Assembly (NCBI GenBank): GCA_025350625.1
Contig: JANXXL010000127.1
Location: 1 to 51,492 of the forward strand
Direction of reading: 5' to 3'
Source of the DNA: Bryobacterales bacterium
Lineage (GTDB): Bacteria; Acidobacteriota; Terriglobia; Bryobacterales; Bryobacteraceae
Length of the DNA: 51,492 nucleotides
Shown: positions 7,836 through 17,156 of the stretch, one piece after another
Numbering within the stretch: the first letter of the stretch is position 1
Layout of the letters: the number at the start of each line of letters is the position of its first letter
Notes under the pieces: model-generated
What the model saw: the letters and a program-made list of their open reading frames with translations, nothing else
Database searches by the model: none
What the model was told of the DNA's origin: nothing
Made by a program: the position numbers and the translations under genes

Positions 7836-8657
7836 ATGGATGCAATGCAACTCATCGGTTTGGACGTGGGTTTTTCCGCGAAGAAGGCGACTTCCGCGGT
7901 TGCCAGCCTGGCAGGAGCCACAATAAGAGTTGGACGGGCCACTGCGATCGCCGCCTCTCGAAATAGACTTTTAGGGGACATCTCCGTGGCAAATATGGTG
8001 GCCATTGATGCACCATTAATCTCAGCGGACGACAAACGAATCCGGTCTTGCGAGCGACTGTTTGCTCGCGGCCAGTTCCAGCGGCGATGCAAGGCTGGAT
8101 TTTCGCACGTAAGCGGTACCGGGCTGGAACTTCGAAAAGCCGGATTAGAATCGGCAACGCAGCTTGCCAGCCTTACATCGATTAGCCCCACTGCCACGCC
8201 TGTACCCCTGGTGCTTGCCCCGCGAAACATTATTGAAGCCTTTCCCAATGCTTTTCTTGGCGTCTGCGTTTCCGCTGAACGGTACGCTGCGATGCCAACA
8301 CTAAGGAGAGGCCATAAATTCGACTGGCTCTACGGTGAGTGGTGCCGAGCAGGAAGCTTTCGATTGCTCATCGAAGAGTTAGCCTCAGTTCTTCCCGAGC
8401 TATACCGGTCACAGTGTGAGAATAATCGTGATCATGAAGAACGTGCGGCCCTCGTCTGCCTCGCGACCGCAGCATCGGTCGCAGCCGGGCGGTATACCGC
8501 TGTCGGAGACCCGATGGGTGGGTATTTCTTCTTGCCGCCGTGGCCACTATGGGCTGACTGGTCACGCCGGGAGCTGGATAAACAGCGACACGTAGACGTG
8601 CAGATTTCAGTCTGGATCGACGGTGTTTCGTTTTCCGCTGGAAGGGATCTTCCCTAA
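7836..8657 (+). CDS. DUF429-family protein (predicted RNase H-like fold)
   Basis: About 273 residues. The family hallmarks are LIGLDVGFSAKK at the start, VAIDAPL in the first third, RSCERLFARG with RRCKAGF, and IIEAFPNAFLGV. DUF429 proteins are predicted nucleases with an RNase H-like fold, but no activity is established that I know of. Two ATGs compete (7836 and 7845), and neither has a strong Shine-Dalgarno sequence. The gene is single, between divergent and convergent neighbours, and its codon use looks somewhat less GC-rich than that of the flanking genes, so recent gain is possible. Confidence 0.8.
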   Translation: MDAMQLIGLDVGFSAKKATSAVASLAGATIRVGRATAIAASRNRLLGDISVANMVAIDAPLISADDKRIRSCERLFARGQFQRRCKAGFSHVSGTGLELRKAGLESATQLASLTSISPTATPVPLVLAPRNIIEAFPNAFLGVCVSAERYAAMPTLRRGHKFDWLYGEWCRAGSFRLLIEELASVLPELYRSQCENNRDHEERAALVCLATAASVAAGRYTAVGDPMGGYFFLPPWPLWADWSRRELDKQRHVDVQISVWIDGVSFSAGRDLP

Positions 8658-8740
8658 ACCGCCGTTCCAAGTCTACTCGCAGCTGGGGAGGCTGTTGTGG
8701 ATGGGGTATTCAACGGTCGATCCGTCAGCAAAGCCCAAGA

Positions 8741-8761
8741 GCCTCGAGCTCGCAGCGAGGC
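8741..8761. terminator. Hairpin between convergent DUF429 and ugd genes
   Basis: The inverted repeat GCCTCG ... CGAGGC has a nine-base loop and touches the ugd stop codon. No real T-run follows on either strand, so it would be a weak or factor-assisted terminator. A second perfect 7-base stem (8789-8809) lies inside the ugd coding sequence. Confidence 0.35.
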
Positions 8762-10126
8762 CTACCCGGCAAGGCTTAGATAGCGGAAGCCCGCCTTCGC
8801 TAGGCGGGCGCGATCAAGCAGATTGCGGCCGTCAAGCAGCACTTGGCCGCGCATGCTGTTCTTGATAGATTCCCAGTCGAGCTCGCGATATTGCTGCCAC
8901 TCGGTGACCAGGACGACGGCGTCGCAATCCTGGGCGGCTTCCTCAGCGCTGGCGCACAAGGTGACGTCCAGATCGGGATACTCCTGGAGAAAGCGGCTCA
9001 TGGCGACCGGGTCGTGCGCCTTGACGCGCGCGCCGCGCTCGATCAATTTGCGGGCGATATCGAGCGCCGGCGCCTCCCGCAGGTCATCGGTGTCGGGTTT
9101 GAAAGCGAGGCCCAGCAGACAGATGGTTCGGCCTTTCAGGATCTTCAATTCGTCGAGCAGCTTGTCGACCACGCGCTCGCGCTGGCGGCGGTTCATCTCG
9201 CGCGCCGCTTTGACGATCCCGGCATCGAGTCCGTACTCGCCGGCGGTCGCGACCAGTGCAGCCGTGTCCTTGCCGAAACAGGAGCCGCCCCAGCCGATGC
9301 CGGCTTGCAGAAAGCGCGTGCCGATGCGGGCGTCGAGGCCGATGCCCTTGGCCACTTGCGTGATATCGGCGCCGACTTTTTCGGCGAGTTGGCCGATTTC
9401 GTTGATGTAACTGATTTTGAGAGCGAGGAACGCGTTGGCTGCGTATTTGATCAGCTCGGCCGAAGCCAGATCCGCCGAAATCAAGGGCACGGCGCCCATG
9501 CGATCCGGGCGCGGCAGGTAAGAGGGCGCGATGAAGGTCTGTTCGAGTAGTGGGCGATAGAGCGAGTAAAGCACCTCCGCAGTCCGCTGGTTATCGGAGC
9601 CGACTACGACGCGGTCCGGGTAAAGGCTGTCGAAGATAGCCGACCCCTCGCGCAGAAACTCGGGGTTGGAGGCCACCGCGAAGACGCCGTTCGCTTTCTT
9701 GCTGGTGCGCTTCTCGTAAGCGTCGCGCACGATCGATTCCACCCAATTGCCGCTGCCGATGGGAACGGTGGACTTGTTCACCACCACCACGAAATCGCCC
9801 GATAGATACTCGCCGATGCCGCGAGCGGCGGCTTCCAGATATTTCAGGTCGGGAGCGCCGTTTTGTCCGGGCGGCGTGCCCACAGCGATAAAAATCACCT
9901 GCGAAGTGGGAATGGATTGGGCATACTCTGTGGTGAAGGAGAGATTATGCCGGGCTCCGGCCACCAGTTCCGGCAAATGCGGCTCATAAAATGGAATCTT
10001 GCCTGCTTGCAACGCCTTGACTTTACGCTCGTCGGCGTCGATGCAAGTTACCTTATGGCCGAGAAAAGCCAGGCAGGCTCCGGTGGTGAGTCCTACATAT
10101 CCCGTTCCAATGATCGAAACATTCAT
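8762..10126 (-). CDS. ugd: UDP-glucose 6-dehydrogenase
   Basis: 454 residues. It oxidises UDP-glucose to UDP-glucuronate with two NAD+, providing precursor for capsule, exopolysaccharide or lipid modification. The N-terminal NAD-binding motif is SIIGTGYVGLTTGACLA. The catalytic Cys283 lies in GWGGSCFGKD with the helper Lys in LIKYAANAFLALKISYINE. The C-terminal UDP-binding domain includes LGLAFKPDTDDLREAP. The length is usual for bacterial Ugd. It is a single-gene unit, and a polysaccharide glycosyltransferase lies 5 kb away. Confidence 0.95.
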   Translation of the reverse strand: MNVSIIGTGYVGLTTGACLAFLGHKVTCIDADERKVKALQAGKIPFYEPHLPELVAGARHNLSFTTEYAQSIPTSQVIFIAVGTPPGQNGAPDLKYLEAAARGIGEYLSGDFVVVVNKSTVPIGSGNWVESIVRDAYEKRTSKKANGVFAVASNPEFLREGSAIFDSLYPDRVVVGSDNQRTAEVLYSLYRPLLEQTFIAPSYLPRPDRMGAVPLISADLASAELIKYAANAFLALKISYINEIGQLAEKVGADITQVAKGIGLDARIGTRFLQAGIGWGGSCFGKDTAALVATAGEYGLDAGIVKAAREMNRRQRERVVDKLLDELKILKGRTICLLGLAFKPDTDDLREAPALDIARKLIERGARVKAHDPVAMSRFLQEYPDLDVTLCASAEEAAQDCDAVVLVTEWQQYRELDWESIKNSMRGQVLLDGRNLLDRARLAKAGFRYLSLAG

Positions 10127-10244
10127 ATATTAAGCTGAATTCTCCATCTTAGCGAGTTCGCGCCGGTGCGCGCTCCGTACTCGGTTGGCTAACCTGAAAA
10201 TATATGCGGCGCATTATCTCCGGGTTGGGGCTCACTTTCCGTAA

Positions 10245-10400
10245 CCGGATGCAGAGGAAGCGGATATCTGCGCGCTTCCGGTGGCCGCCAATGGGCTTCT
10301 ATCGTACTTTCCCTTTCAGATCATTATGCTGGCATTGTCGCCGCTGGGCGCATGCACCCTGGCAAAATCGATGGATAATCTATCCGGCGGAGATAAATAG
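10245..10400 (+). pseudogene. Possible remnant reading frame in ugd-SDR gap
   Basis: The 357-base gap 10127-10483 has no intact gene that I can support. One frame looks protein-like: after a TAA at 10242 it reads PDAEEADICALPVAANGLL and continues hydrophobic (FPFQIIMLALSPLGAC) to a TAG at 10398-10400, without a plausible start at its head. Composition suggests the tail of a degraded gene. I do not recognise the family. A different 95-codon frame (10204-10491) overlaps the SDR start by 8 bases, but its Arg/Trp/Cys-rich content argues against coding. Confidence 0.3.
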
Positions 10401-10483
10401 GGCTCGGGTCGGGTCGCTGTTTTTGAAGCTGCCTGCGCTGAAGCTAGCCGTGCTGGCGCTGTTCCTGATTCATCGAGAGTCCA

Positions 10484-11296
10484 ATGAGTAACCGATTGCT
10501 GGCGGTGGTGACGGGCGCGTCGAGCGGGATCGGCGAAGCGTTCGCTCGTCAGTTGGCGGTTCGAGGCTACGATCTCCTGCTGGTAGCGCGGCGCGAGGAC
10601 CGGTTGCAGGCGCTGGCGAATGAAATCTCGCGCGCTGAGGGCGTATCCGTCGAATCGATGGCGACAGATTTGGTGACCGACGAGGGTCGCGGCCGCGTGG
10701 CCGAGCGTATCCGCAATACTCCGGACTTTGGACTGCTGGTGAACAACGCGGGGTTCGGAGCAGTGGGATTATTTCATCAAGTTGGCTTGGAATTGCAGGA
10801 TCGGATGCACCGGCTGCACGTGCTGACGACGTTAACGCTCTCGCACGCGGCGCTGGAGAATCTGGCGGCCCGGGCGGATGCCGATGGGCGTTGCGGCATC
10901 ATTAACGTGTCGTCCGTGGCCGGGTTCGAGCAGTCGCCTTCGAACGTCAGCTATTGCGCTACCAAGGCCTGGATGACCAGTTTTACGAATGGCCTTGCGA
11001 TCGAGTTGGCGGTTGCGAAGTCCCCGGTCAAGGTGCAGGCATTGTGCCCCGGATTCACTTATTCGGAGTTTCACGACCGCATCGGCATGGATCGCAGTCC
11101 CATTCCAAAACAGTTATGGCTGACCGCGGAGTTCGTGGTGAGGGAATCGCTGAGGGGCTTCGACCGCGGCCAGGTGATCGTAGTTCCAGGGTGGCGCTAT
11201 AAGATCATCGCAGGCTTTATGCGAGGCATGCCGGGTGCACTGATGCGGCGAATATCGGCGCGGATGACGCAGAGGTTCCGAAAATCGAAAGTCTAA
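10484..11296 (+). CDS. Short-chain dehydrogenase/reductase
   Basis: 270-residue classical SDR oxidoreductase with an NAD(P)-binding Rossmann fold. Cofactor loop TGASSGIG (about residues 11-18), an Arg-Arg after strand 2 (LLVARRED) pointing to NADPH preference, NNAGFGAVG, and the catalytic set with Ser in INVSSVAG and Tyr/Lys in YCATK. The substrate is unknown; the group often acts on acyl or steroid-like substrates. It ends 11 bases from the convergent ppc gene. Confidence 0.9.
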   Translation: MSNRLLAVVTGASSGIGEAFARQLAVRGYDLLLVARREDRLQALANEISRAEGVSVESMATDLVTDEGRGRVAERIRNTPDFGLLVNNAGFGAVGLFHQVGLELQDRMHRLHVLTTLTLSHAALENLAARADADGRCGIINVSSVAGFEQSPSNVSYCATKAWMTSFTNGLAIELAVAKSPVKVQALCPGFTYSEFHDRIGMDRSPIPKQLWLTAEFVVRESLRGFDRGQVIVVPGWRYKIIAGFMRGMPGALMRRISARMTQRFRKSKV

Positions 11297-11307
11297 ATGG
11301 CAGGTTT

Positions 11308-14034
11308 TCAGCCGGTCATTTTTTGGCCCATGCCGATGGCGTTTACGGTGAGAAGCAGCGCCGGCAGCGTCTCCTCATGAGAACCGTTGCGCCATTCGGC
11401 CAGCAGACGCACCTGTTCGCGATGCAACTGCCACAGCGCTTCCTTGCGAAGCTCGATAGCCAATGCCAGGCGGCGGCGCCGCTTCCCGGCTGGCGCGCCG
11501 AATATTTCGGCAAGCTGCTCGACGGCTAAGTAGTATTCCCGCAAGATGAGATCCATAAATGTGGCGCGCAAGCCTGCGTCGGTCACGAGCGATGCGTAAA
11601 GCTGCATGACCTCCGGGCTGGCCATCATCAGGCTGGCTTCGACGTTATGCAGCAGATACGTGAGCATGGGCCAACGGGACGCCTGGGCGCACAATGACCG
11701 CCATTCTTCCGGGGATTCCTGGCGCAGTGCGTCGAGAGCCGTGCCGGCGCCGTACCAGCCGGGCAGATGGAACCGCGCCTCGCTCCAACTGAAAACCCAG
11801 GGAATGGCGCGCAGATCATCCAGCGATGCGGCCCCGCTGCGGCGGGAGGGTCGCGATCCAAGCTGAGTTTGCTCCACGGCGTCAATGGGCGTGGCCGCGC
11901 GGAAAAAGTCAACGAAGCCTTCCGTTTCTACCAGCGAACGATACGCGGTATAGCTGCGCGCCGCGACCTTAGACCAGACGGACTCAAGGGGATGGGGCGC
12001 GATGGCGGCCGAGCCGGCCTGCAACAGCTTTTCGTGAATCAGCGAGGTGCGAGTCACGCCGGCCAACAGCCGTTCCAGGTGATAGGTAGCGGTCAGGCGG
12101 TTGGCGTATTTCTGCGAGATCACTTCTCCCTGTTCGGTGATGCGCATCCGCCCCGTCAGCGAACCGGGGGGCAGCGCTTCGAGGAAGAAATGCGTGGGAC
12201 CGGCGCCGCGGCCGACGGTCCCGCCACGGCCGTGGAAAAAAGTCAGGCGGACGTGGTTCGCCTGAGCTACTTGGGACAAGCGGCGCTCCGCTTGATAGAG
12301 AGCCCATTGGCTGGCGAATACGCCGCCATCCTTGTTGCTGTCGCTGTAACCCAGCATGATCATTGCTGCCGGAGTGTCTTCGCCTTGGCTGAGACTCGAT
12401 CGGGCAAGCGTGTGGCGGGTTATGGGATGTTTCAGGAATGCGTCCATCACGGTGTCGCTATGCTCCAAATCGCGAATGGTTTCAAACAGAGGGACCACCG
12501 GCAGCTCGCTGGCCAGGCCCCCGGGGGTAACCACCAATAAACCGGCTTCGCGCGCAAGCAGGTAAACGCCTAACAGGTCGGCGACACTTCTGGTCATGCT
12601 GACAATGATGGGGCCGAGGCCCGCCGGACCATGCCGGTCCAGATGTTCGCGCAGCACGCGAAACAAGCTGGTCATGTGCAGGGCTTCACCCGCGAGCGGC
12701 GTGTGGGGAGCAGTGAAGGGACGCAAGGTGGCCAGTTCGCGATTCAGAAACTCCAGCTTCTCGGGCTCGCTCCAATTCGCATAATCCGTGCGCGGAAATC
12801 CGGCGGCTTCGAGCAGGCCGCCGATCGCCCGATCGTGATAGGAGCTGTTCTGGCGCACGTCGAGCGTCGCCAGGTGGAACCCGAATGAACGCACTACAGC
12901 TGCTGCGGGCCGCACGTCGATGGCGGCAACGTTTCGCGCACCGGCCTGGCTCAAGGATTCTTCCAGCACCGAGAGGTCCGCAAGAAGCTCTGCAGGGGAG
13001 GCCGCTTCCGCATTGTCCAGCCGTGCAATCATCAGATTCACCAATTGCCGCCAGGGCTCCCCGGGATTTCTCGCCAGAGCCGGACGGGCGGTCGCATCGC
13101 CCAACTTCCCCGCCAGTTGGCCGATACGATCCTCCAGAACATGCGGCACCGGGGCATTCGCTTCCGCCATGCTCAAACGCGCGCCCAACTGTTGCAGGCG
13201 CTCGCGCACCACGGCCAGTGCATCTTTGCGGAGCAACCGCAAGGTTTCGGCAGTGACGGCGGGGGTCACGAAGGGGTGACCGTCGCGATCGCCGCCTGCC
13301 CAGCTTCCGACAGCGAGTGAAGGCAGCGGCGGCGGCTCCGTCGCAAACACGGCGCGCCAGCAATGCTGAAATCTCAGGTCGAGCAACTCTACCGCTTCGG
13401 GGAAAACAGTGCGCAGGTAGTGCAACACACCGGCCACTTCACTTTCGATATCGGGGCGCTCATGCCGGATCTCGCCGGTGCGCCACAGGCGCTCCAGGGC
13501 GGCTTTTAAGCGGCGTTCAAAGATGGCTTGTTCCACTTCTGTGAAATGGCGGTTTTCGCGTTCGACCAGCAGGAGATAAATCGTGCGGTGATGCTCGAGC
13601 ACGGTGGCGCGTTTGGCCTCGGTAGGATGGGCGGTAAGGACTGGCTCGGCCGATACGCGTTCGATCGCGCGGCGCACTTCATCCTCGCTGAATCCACGCT
13701 GGCGCAGATCGTTTAGGTTCCACAGCCAGAAGCCCGGTTCACCCTCGCGCCGGCGCGGATCATCAGTCCGCCGCCGGACTTGGTTCGCGGTATTTTCCTC
13801 CACCACGTCGAGAAGTTGAAAGGCGATGGAGAGTGCCTGGCAGAAGCGGGAGGAGAGTGCCGCGGGTGCAGGGGGCGACTGGTCGGAAGAACTGCTGTTG
13901 AAACAGCTTTGGAGAAAAGCAGCGAGCTCGCGTTCTCCTTCTTCGAGAAGCATGTTGCAAAACAGGTTTCGCAGGTAGTCGAAGGCGGAGGTCCACTTCG
14001 CGAAGCCTTCCTGGAGGGAGGGGGTAGTACCCAT
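11308..14034 (-). CDS. ppc: Phosphoenolpyruvate carboxylase
   Basis: 908 residues, the full bacterial length. It is the anaplerotic enzyme making oxaloacetate from PEP and bicarbonate. Catalytic His136 lies in VLTAHPTEAKR. The second signature is GYSDSNKDGG and the third FHGRGGTVGRG, which holds essential arginines. The C-terminus ends NAIGMGQKMTG; family members usually end ...MRNTG, and this one keeps the conserved TG. Standard cytosolic homotetramer in related bacteria. ATG 14034 has GAGGA very close upstream. Confidence 0.96.
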   Translation of the reverse strand: MGTTPSLQEGFAKWTSAFDYLRNLFCNMLLEEGERELAAFLQSCFNSSSSDQSPPAPAALSSRFCQALSIAFQLLDVVEENTANQVRRRTDDPRRREGEPGFWLWNLNDLRQRGFSEDEVRRAIERVSAEPVLTAHPTEAKRATVLEHHRTIYLLLVERENRHFTEVEQAIFERRLKAALERLWRTGEIRHERPDIESEVAGVLHYLRTVFPEAVELLDLRFQHCWRAVFATEPPPLPSLAVGSWAGGDRDGHPFVTPAVTAETLRLLRKDALAVVRERLQQLGARLSMAEANAPVPHVLEDRIGQLAGKLGDATARPALARNPGEPWRQLVNLMIARLDNAEAASPAELLADLSVLEESLSQAGARNVAAIDVRPAAAVVRSFGFHLATLDVRQNSSYHDRAIGGLLEAAGFPRTDYANWSEPEKLEFLNRELATLRPFTAPHTPLAGEALHMTSLFRVLREHLDRHGPAGLGPIIVSMTRSVADLLGVYLLAREAGLLVVTPGGLASELPVVPLFETIRDLEHSDTVMDAFLKHPITRHTLARSSLSQGEDTPAAMIMLGYSDSNKDGGVFASQWALYQAERRLSQVAQANHVRLTFFHGRGGTVGRGAGPTHFFLEALPPGSLTGRMRITEQGEVISQKYANRLTATYHLERLLAGVTRTSLIHEKLLQAGSAAIAPHPLESVWSKVAARSYTAYRSLVETEGFVDFFRAATPIDAVEQTQLGSRPSRRSGAASLDDLRAIPWVFSWSEARFHLPGWYGAGTALDALRQESPEEWRSLCAQASRWPMLTYLLHNVEASLMMASPEVMQLYASLVTDAGLRATFMDLILREYYLAVEQLAEIFGAPAGKRRRRLALAIELRKEALWQLHREQVRLLAEWRNGSHEETLPALLLTVNAIGMGQKMTG

Positions 14035-14082
14035 TCCTCAGCTTACTTGGATTTAGCGGGCCGGGTCTGCCGACCCCACCAG

Positions 14083-14976
14083 TCAAGCGGATTGCGCGGG
14101 AGCGGGCAGTGCAATCAATGCTTTTTTGCCGTAGTCTTTCTGGTCGGCCTCGAATGCTTCCACGCCCTGCACCGTAATCTCAAAGTGGTTGCTGTCCGAA
14201 CGGTAAATGAGCCGCTGTTCGCGGAGCATCCATAGAGCGAACTCCAGGTGCTCCAGCGGACAGGCCAGCATTTCGACGAAGTCCCGTCCGCGCATGCTCG
14301 GCTGCTGGGTATCGGTGAGGCGCTTGGCGTATAACAAGCGCAGGATGCCCTGGCGCTTGCGGATTTCAGCCTGCACACCTTCCGTACTCTGCAAGGAGTC
14401 GAAGATCTTGTAGCGGACTTTATCCTCACCCGCAAGGAAAACGTCATGAGCGGCGCGTTTTTCAGAATCGGACAGGACGGAATGCGCTTCCACCACCTGA
14501 CGGAACCTATCCTGATTTCCGGTTTCGCGGTTGTCGGGGTGGTAGCGTTGGGCCAGCACATGAAAGATACGGCGAATGGTGTCTACATCCGCGGCACGGC
14601 TGACCTGCAGCACCTGATAGTAATCCGGCTCGTCCGATGGAGTTGTTTGTGGCGAGGTTTCTTCCGTTACCGGCGCCGCTGTCAGTTCCACCTGGTATTT
14701 TCCGATCCCGGCGATCTTAGAAGAGGCCACGCGGTATTTGCCCAGCAAGGGTTCGCGGCCGGAACCGGTGTCGATCTCGCCGGCGATACTCACTAGCAGG
14801 CCATGACCCAGGGCGGCGGAAACCTGCACCCTGATGAAATCGCCTTCTTGCGCGAGGAAACGCCCTCGCAAGCGCGAGGAAGGATTGCCGGTGGCGTCCA
14901 AAATGATCGTCAACTCCGGGTGGGCGTCCAGAGTCTCCCTGATTCGCAGTTTGGCTTGCGCTAATCCTGATTGCAT
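14083..14976 (-). CDS. J-domain protein with PilZ-like N-terminus
   Basis: 297 residues in three parts. Residues 1-105 form a beta-rich domain resembling acidobacterial PilZ-type domains (LRGRFLAQEGDFIRVQVS ... VASSKIAGIGKYQVEL); this is a weak call. Residues about 117-185 are a J-domain: YYQVLQVSRAADVDTIRRIF with the HPD tripeptide in QRYHPDN, needed to stimulate DnaK. The C-terminal 90 residues look like a winged-helix (RQGILRLLYAKRLTD ... REQRLIYRSDSNHFEIT). It has no G/F-rich or zinc-finger region, so it is a class C J-protein. GGAGGG precedes ATG 14976. Confidence 0.82.
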   Translation of the reverse strand: MQSGLAQAKLRIRETLDAHPELTIILDATGNPSSRLRGRFLAQEGDFIRVQVSAALGHGLLVSIAGEIDTGSGREPLLGKYRVASSKIAGIGKYQVELTAAPVTEETSPQTTPSDEPDYYQVLQVSRAADVDTIRRIFHVLAQRYHPDNRETGNQDRFRQVVEAHSVLSDSEKRAAHDVFLAGEDKVRYKIFDSLQSTEGVQAEIRKRQGILRLLYAKRLTDTQQPSMRGRDFVEMLACPLEHLEFALWMLREQRLIYRSDSNHFEITVQGVEAFEADQKDYGKKALIALPAPAQSA

Positions 14977-15177
14977 TTGCCCTCCGTCGATTGATTTATC
15001 TGCATCTCTGAATCATCTGAATCATCGGCAGTTATCAGTTGGCGAAACAGTAAGCTTGAAACCCTAGTGACAGGCCCTAGGGAAACATAAGTAGAACTGG
15101 ATTGATCTAAGGGAACGAGGGTAACTCCTTTTGACCATCCAAAAGCTTTATAATAAAAGGGTCGCATCGAACACTTC
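14977..15177. promoter_or_regulatory. Divergent regulatory gap, J-protein / glycosyltransferase
   Basis: 201 AT-richer bases between two divergent genes. It holds a 9-base tandem repeat CTGAATCAT (15008-15025). It also holds TTGACC (15131-15136) close to TATAAT (15149-15154), but the 12-base spacing is too short for a normal sigma-70 promoter. No RNA gene or small ORF can be supported. Confidence 0.35.
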
Positions 15178-16815
15178 ATGCCGACTCTGCTAAGTCCTCC
15201 TGCACTCCTGCTGGCCAGTGGTTTATTCTCAGGCGCCGGCAGGCTGGTCAACGCCCTTTTGGATGACACATTTACCGATATTTACCGGCTGCAACCTTTC
15301 GATTACGCTATCCTGATCCCCTATTTCGCGGTGCTCGCGGTGCTTTCCTTATACGGGATTCACCGTTATCACATGATTCGCGGATACCTGAAGTACCGCA
15401 AACAGATGCCGGTGGAGGCGCCTCAAAAATTCGGGCAGTTGCCGCGGGTGACGATTCAATTGCCGCTTTATAATGAACAATACGTGGTCGAGCGGCTACT
15501 TGAAGAAACCAGCAAGATCGATTATCCGCACGAGTTGCTGCAGATTCAGGTGCTCGATGACTCTACCGATGAGACCGACCCCTTTACCAGGGGCCTGGTT
15601 GCCGAATATCAGGCCGCGGGGCTGCCTATCGAATACATTCACCGCACCCATCGCCACGGCTACAAGGCCGGAGCGCTGCAAAACGGGTTGAAGACCGCCA
15701 CGGGCGAGATCGTGGCGATCTTCGACGCCGATTTCATTCCGCCCGTCGACTTCCTGCGGCGAACGGTGGATTTCTTTGCCGATCCCAAGGTGGGCATGGT
15801 GCAAACGCGCTGGGGGTATTTGAACCGGCACTATAACCTGCTTACTGAAGTGCAGGCAATGCTGCTCGACGGTCACTTCGTGCTGGAGCACGTGGCGCGT
15901 TCAGGCGGCGGACGATTCTTCAACTTTAACGGGACCGCCGGAATATTGCGGCGTTCGATGATCGACGACGCGGGCGGCTGGCAGCACGACACGCTCACTG
16001 AGGATTCCGATCTGAGCTATCGCGCTCAATTGAAGGGCTGGAAATTTGTCTATGTGCCTTCGATCGAGTGCTTATCTGAGTTACCGGTCGAAACCTACGG
16101 ATTCCAGGTGCAGCAATCGCGGTGGGCCAAGGGCCTAACCCAGGTGGCGATCAAGCTGCTGCCGGCGATTCTCAAGTCTGACGTTCCCTGGAAGGTGAAG
16201 GCCGAGGCGTTCTTCCACCTTACGCCGAACATCTCTTATCCCTTGATGATCGTCGTGAGCGCGCTGATGCTGCCGGTGATGATCGTGCGCTTTTACATGG
16301 GATGGTTCCAGATGCTGACCATCGACCTGCCGCTAATCATCGCGTCGTTCTGGTCGATTTCCGCGTTCTATGTGGTGGCGCACCGGGAGATTTTTCCCAA
16401 GACGTGGAAGCGGGCTTTCTTTTTTCTGCCCGCGCTCATGGCGGCGGGTGTCGCATTGACTATCATTAACACCCGTTCCGTGCTCGAAGCCCTGATCGGC
16501 TATCAAACCAGTTTTGCGCGCACACCCAAATATGCGATTGGGGGCACGCAGAAGGTGAAGCTGGAGAACATCCAATACCGCCGGCGCAGCGGCTGGCTGC
16601 CTTACGCGGAGCTTGCCTTCGGCACGTACTTTCTGGGAATGACGGTCTTCGCGATTGAATCCTACAACTATCTGGCTGTGCCCTTCCAGTTACTGTTTGT
16701 AGGCGGCTACTACTGGGCGGGTTTCACTACCCTGTGGGAAGAATATCAGGGCAAGCTGGCTTGGCAGAGGCAGCAGGCACTCGCGGCTCGAGCTACGCCG
16801 GCCAAGGCCGCTTAA
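15178..16815 (+). CDS. Family 2 processive glycosyltransferase (CslA/CESA-like)
   Basis: 545-residue membrane enzyme that builds a beta-linked polysaccharide from a nucleotide sugar on the cytosolic face. An N-terminal membrane helix lies at about 40-62, the GT-A domain at about 75-330, then a cluster of C-terminal helices (SYPLMIVVSALMLPVMIV, FFFLPALMAAGVALTII, and two more near 480-520). The processive D,D,D,QxxRW set is complete: LDDST, FDADF, TEDSD and QQSRW. It most resembles the glucomannan/beta-mannan or cellulose-synthase-like group. No BcsB or PilZ partner is adjacent. ATG 15178 lacks a clear Shine-Dalgarno sequence. Confidence 0.9.
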   Translation: MPTLLSPPALLLASGLFSGAGRLVNALLDDTFTDIYRLQPFDYAILIPYFAVLAVLSLYGIHRYHMIRGYLKYRKQMPVEAPQKFGQLPRVTIQLPLYNEQYVVERLLEETSKIDYPHELLQIQVLDDSTDETDPFTRGLVAEYQAAGLPIEYIHRTHRHGYKAGALQNGLKTATGEIVAIFDADFIPPVDFLRRTVDFFADPKVGMVQTRWGYLNRHYNLLTEVQAMLLDGHFVLEHVARSGGGRFFNFNGTAGILRRSMIDDAGGWQHDTLTEDSDLSYRAQLKGWKFVYVPSIECLSELPVETYGFQVQQSRWAKGLTQVAIKLLPAILKSDVPWKVKAEAFFHLTPNISYPLMIVVSALMLPVMIVRFYMGWFQMLTIDLPLIIASFWSISAFYVVAHREIFPKTWKRAFFFLPALMAAGVALTIINTRSVLEALIGYQTSFARTPKYAIGGTQKVKLENIQYRRRSGWLPYAELAFGTYFLGMTVFAIESYNYLAVPFQLLFVGGYYWAGFTTLWEEYQGKLAWQRQQALAARATPAKAA

Positions 16816-17156
16816 CCCATCTCGCGCTGGGTTTTCTTGGGCAGTTTTGCAAAAATCAGGTCATAAGCTTGCTTTAAGTGCGCCTGGAGTTCTTTCCGCT
16901 GCATCGCATCGAACGTTTCGAGGGCGACCCATTTCGCACGTGCACTATAGGGCGCGGGAATGATTCCGGGCCGCTCAATCAGTTCCTCGAAAACTTCGGG
17001 CGAGCACTTGAAGGCTACGCAAACCGGGCCCGGCTCCAGCACCAGGGTGGCGAACATCTTCCCGCCGATCTTGAAGACCAGATCTATTTTCCACAGTACT
17101 TGTTCGGTGGCGTGGGGGAGTGACAGGCAGTATTTCCGAACCCACTCGCGGTTCAT
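16812..17156 (-). CDS. MmcQ/YjbR-family protein
   Basis: 114-residue soluble protein of the YjbR/CyaY-like double-wing fold. Typical features are YCLSLPHATEQVLWK near the start, VFKIGGKMFATL, and a late KWVALE followed by a helical tail. It was historically called DNA-binding by fold; its biochemical role is unsettled. The start overlaps the MutS2 stop by four bases (ATGA-type) and its stop interlocks with the glycosyltransferase stop in TTAA. It is the last gene of the long minus-strand run. Confidence 0.88.
   Translation of the reverse strand: MNREWVRKYCLSLPHATEQVLWKIDLVFKIGGKMFATLVLEPGPVCVAFKCSPEVFEELIERPGIIPAPYSARAKWVALETFDAMQRKELQAHLKQAYDLIFAKLPKKTQREMG

Noticed and set aside
8789..8809. 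Perfect 7-base hairpin near the ugd end
   Set aside because: It lies inside the coding sequence before the stop, with no T-run, so it is not a terminator.
10204..10491. 95-codon frame ending inside the SDR start
   Set aside because: Rich in Arg, Trp and Cys without any pattern. The overlap with ATG 10484 is suggestive, but coding is not supported.
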